From: Rhodovarius crocodyli
Lineage (GTDB): Bacteria > Pseudomonadota > Alphaproteobacteria > Acetobacterales > Acetobacteraceae
DNA length: 64,000 bases
Direction of reading: 5' to 3'
Assembly (NCBI RefSeq): GCF_004005855.1
Contig: NZ_SACL01000001.1
Span: 806,001 to 870,000, forward strand
Numbering within the stretch: position 1 is the stretch's first letter; every line of letters begins with the position of its first letter. The notes under the pieces were generated by a model. The model saw only the letters and a list, made by a program, of their open reading frames with translations, did no database searches and was not told the origin of the DNA. The position numbers and the translations under genes are program-made. Below, piece after piece: positions 62,461 to 64,000 of the stretch.

Positions 62461-62837
62461 TCCCACATCCTCAGGCGCGCCACGGCGCCGCTGATCCATT
62501 GCCTGAACGCGATGGCCGGAAAACCGGCGAGAGGGTGAGGAGGCCAGGATGCACAGGGGCGAACGGGGGCGCAAGGGCTATCAGAACGAAATGGTATGAA
62601 ATGGGGGTTAGGTGGGCTTGAGGGGCTCTGCCCCTCAAACTCCCCGCCAGGAGATAATATCTCCTGGACCTGATAGGAGATTGGCGCCTTTGCCGGATAA
62701 GCGGGGCGCCAATTTTATTATTAAAATCAAGGCTGTCAGGGTGTGGGGCCAACTCCCCGGGGTCCAGGGCCGCTACGGTCCTGGCGGGTGTCCAGAGGGC
62801 AGAGCCCTCTGGTGGGGCCTGGGGCAAAGCCCCAGCC
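62461..62837. repeat. Hairpin array between LysR and monooxygenase genes
   Basis: A 377-bp gap with six adjacent stem-loops at 62618-62835, all written on the plus strand. 62618-62638 has arms TTGAGGGGC/GCCCCTCAA. 62647-62667 has arms CCAGGAGATA/TATCTCCTGG. 62680-62713 has arms ATTGGCGCC/GGCGCCAAT followed by TTTTATTATT. 62764-62784 has CCAGGGCCG/CGGTCCTGG. 62792-62812 has CCAGAGGGC/GCCCTCTGG. 62819-62835 has CTGGGGC/GCCCCAG. They probably include the terminator of the LysR gene and the leader of the monooxygenase operon; the dense array also looks like a dispersed intergenic repeat. Confidence 0.7.
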
Positions 62838-63755
62838 TCACGGCAGCCCTGGCAGCAGCCGTTCCATTGTCGCCTCGGCCCTGAGCATCGCCGTGAACTC
62901 CGTCACCGCGCGCGACCTGGGCTGTCCTGACGGGAACACCAGCGTCGCCGGGTAATCGATGCGCGGCTCGAACCGCCGCAGCGCGATGGCCGGGTCGCGC
63001 ACCGCGGTCACCGTGAACGGGTCCAGCAGCGCGATGCCGGCGCCCTGCCCCACCAGGCGGCACATCGCCTCGGCTGAGGTGCTTTCGGCCACTTCCCGCA
63101 CCACGGCGCCCGCCAGGCGCAGCATGGCGTCCAGCTTCACGGTGATGTGGCTGCCGGCGCCATGGTTCACCAGTTGCTGCTCGTGCAGGTCCTCGGGCCG
63201 GATCACCTTCTTCCGCGCCAGCGGATGGGCCGAGGGCATGACGCACACGGCATCCAGCTGCGGCAGGGCCTCGATATCCACGCCCGGGTAATCCAGCGGG
63301 GCATAGGCGATGCCGAGGTCGTATTGGCGCATCGCCACGCGCTCCAGCACGGTGGGCGCGATGTGGTTATGGAGCGCCACGAAGGTGTCCGGGTGTTCCT
63401 CGATGAAGCGCGCGATCAGGCGCGGCAGGATGCCATGGGCGGGGCCCGCCATGGCGATGATCCGCAGATTTCCGCGCCTGGCGCGCTTGATCTCGCCCGC
63501 TGTGTGCTCGATGCGGTCAAGGCCGAGGAAGCTGCGCTGAACCTCCTCATACAGCAGGTTGGCCTCCGCATTGGGCACGATGCCGGTGCCGCGCGGCTCG
63601 AACAGCTTCAGCTTCAGCACGTCCTGCAGGTCGCGCATCAGGCGGCTGACGGCGGGCTGGGTCAGGCCCAGCATCTCGGCGGCGCCGGAGATGGAGCCGC
63701 GCAGCATCACGCCGCGGAAAGCCTCGATCTGACGCTGGGTGATACGGCGTACCAT
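62838..63755 (-). CDS. LysR family transcriptional regulator
   Basis: A 305-residue LysR regulator. The winged helix is near residues 5-60 (QRQIEAFRGVMLRGSISGAAEMLGLTQPAVSRLMRDLQDVLKLKLFE). The effector domain (LRIIAMAGPAHGILPRLIARF onward) is of type 2 periplasmic-binding fold. The start ATG 63755 was chosen because it begins the helix-turn-helix domain. It lies upstream of and on the same strand as the monooxygenase operon and may regulate it. The 5' side (63756-64000) is mostly non-coding. Confidence 0.9.
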   Translation of the reverse strand: MVRRITQRQIEAFRGVMLRGSISGAAEMLGLTQPAVSRLMRDLQDVLKLKLFEPRGTGIVPNAEANLLYEEVQRSFLGLDRIEHTAGEIKRARRGNLRIIAMAGPAHGILPRLIARFIEEHPDTFVALHNHIAPTVLERVAMRQYDLGIAYAPLDYPGVDIEALPQLDAVCVMPSAHPLARKKVIRPEDLHEQQLVNHGAGSHITVKLDAMLRLAGAVVREVAESTSAEAMCRLVGQGAGIALLDPFTVTAVRDPAIALRRFEPRIDYPATLVFPSGQPRSRAVTEFTAMLRAEATMERLLPGLP

Positions 63756-64000
63756 GGCTTCATCATATATTGTTATGAAGAAGGCTGAAAACAGCATTTG
63801 ATCGCCGCCGGTCCATGCCCCACGGTTTGATCCATCGCAACCGGGCAAACCGGTGCGGCAGGGAAGAATGCTTGGGGTCGCGGCACACTCCGTGGGGGAG
63901 TTGCTGACGTGCAGGAACTGGGAATTCAACATCACGAACGATTTGGACCTGGCGCCGACGCGCCCGGCTCCAGAGCAGCGGCCGCTGCTCTGGCGGAATA
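63756..64000. other. Region upstream of the LysR gene with a 24-bp palindrome at the window edge
   Basis: No gene is recognised. AT-rich bases at about 63762-63783 may hold the LysR gene promoter. At 63970-63993 a perfect 24-bp palindrome has 12-bp arms CCAGAGCAGCGG / CCGCTGCTCTGG with no loop; it may be the end of a terminator or an operator for a gene beyond the edge. Confidence 0.4.

Overview
The window is a high-GC chromosomal stretch from an alphaproteobacterium, most likely a member of the Acetobacteraceae (Roseomonas-like). This placement is an inference. It rests on base composition, several ABC importers and tripartite-tricarboxylate-type (Bug/TctC) binding proteins, twin-arginine leaders on several exported proteins, and GC-rich hairpin repeats between genes. 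No ribosomal or other phylogenetic marker is present, so the genus is not proven.

Bases 1-7711 (minus strand) hold a nitrate assimilation locus. It reads NasT (antiterminator), a leader RNA, NasS (nitrate sensor), NrtA-NrtB-ATPase (nitrate ABC importer), an FAD reductase, and the N-terminal part of assimilatory nitrate reductase NasA, which runs off the left edge. The nasT-nasS gap carries an 18-nt hairpin with the A1/G4 hexaloop expected of an ANTAR target. Bases 7782-9078 hold a TetR regulator facing a glutathione S-transferase, with two palindromes between them. Bases 9115-16379 hold a dipeptide-type ABC importer (binding protein, two permeases, two ATPases) plus a second binding protein pointing the other way.

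Bases 16514-30109 form a catabolic region. An IclR regulator faces a Rieske oxygenase and a glutamine-synthetase-like ligase. An SsuABC/TauABC-type importer with two different permeases follows, then an MFS transporter, a DadA-like amine oxidase, two Bug binding proteins around a creatinase/prolidase-like protein, and an SDR. The combination suggests uptake and breakdown of a nitrogen-containing organic compound; the substrate is unknown. Bases 30187-40041 hold housekeeping and detoxification genes (glyoxalase II, GST, methyltransferases, cupin), a CoA-linked catabolic set (MmgE/PrpD, enoyl-CoA hydratase, NDP-forming acyl-CoA synthetase, acyl-CoA dehydrogenase) and a DUF3108 protein.

A tRNA-Val(CAC) gene lies at 40143-40217. 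The last 26 nt of the tRNA and the 9 nt after it recur, with one mismatch, at 48874-48908. The 8.7 kb between the copies looks like a genomic island. It carries a two-component system, a methyltransferase, a small membrane protein, an SDR, a molybdenum hydroxylase pair (IorA/IorB type) and, at the right end, broken phage structural genes. No integrase remains.

Bases 49285-64000 carry a monomeric sarcosine/N-methyl-amino-acid oxidase, a 1639-residue secreted RTX protein with six Ig/cadherin-like repeats, a DUF2339 membrane protein, and an operon of two flavin-dependent (NtaA/DszA-type) monooxygenases with an amidohydrolase and an NTF2-like protein. A run of hairpins and a LysR regulator finish the window.
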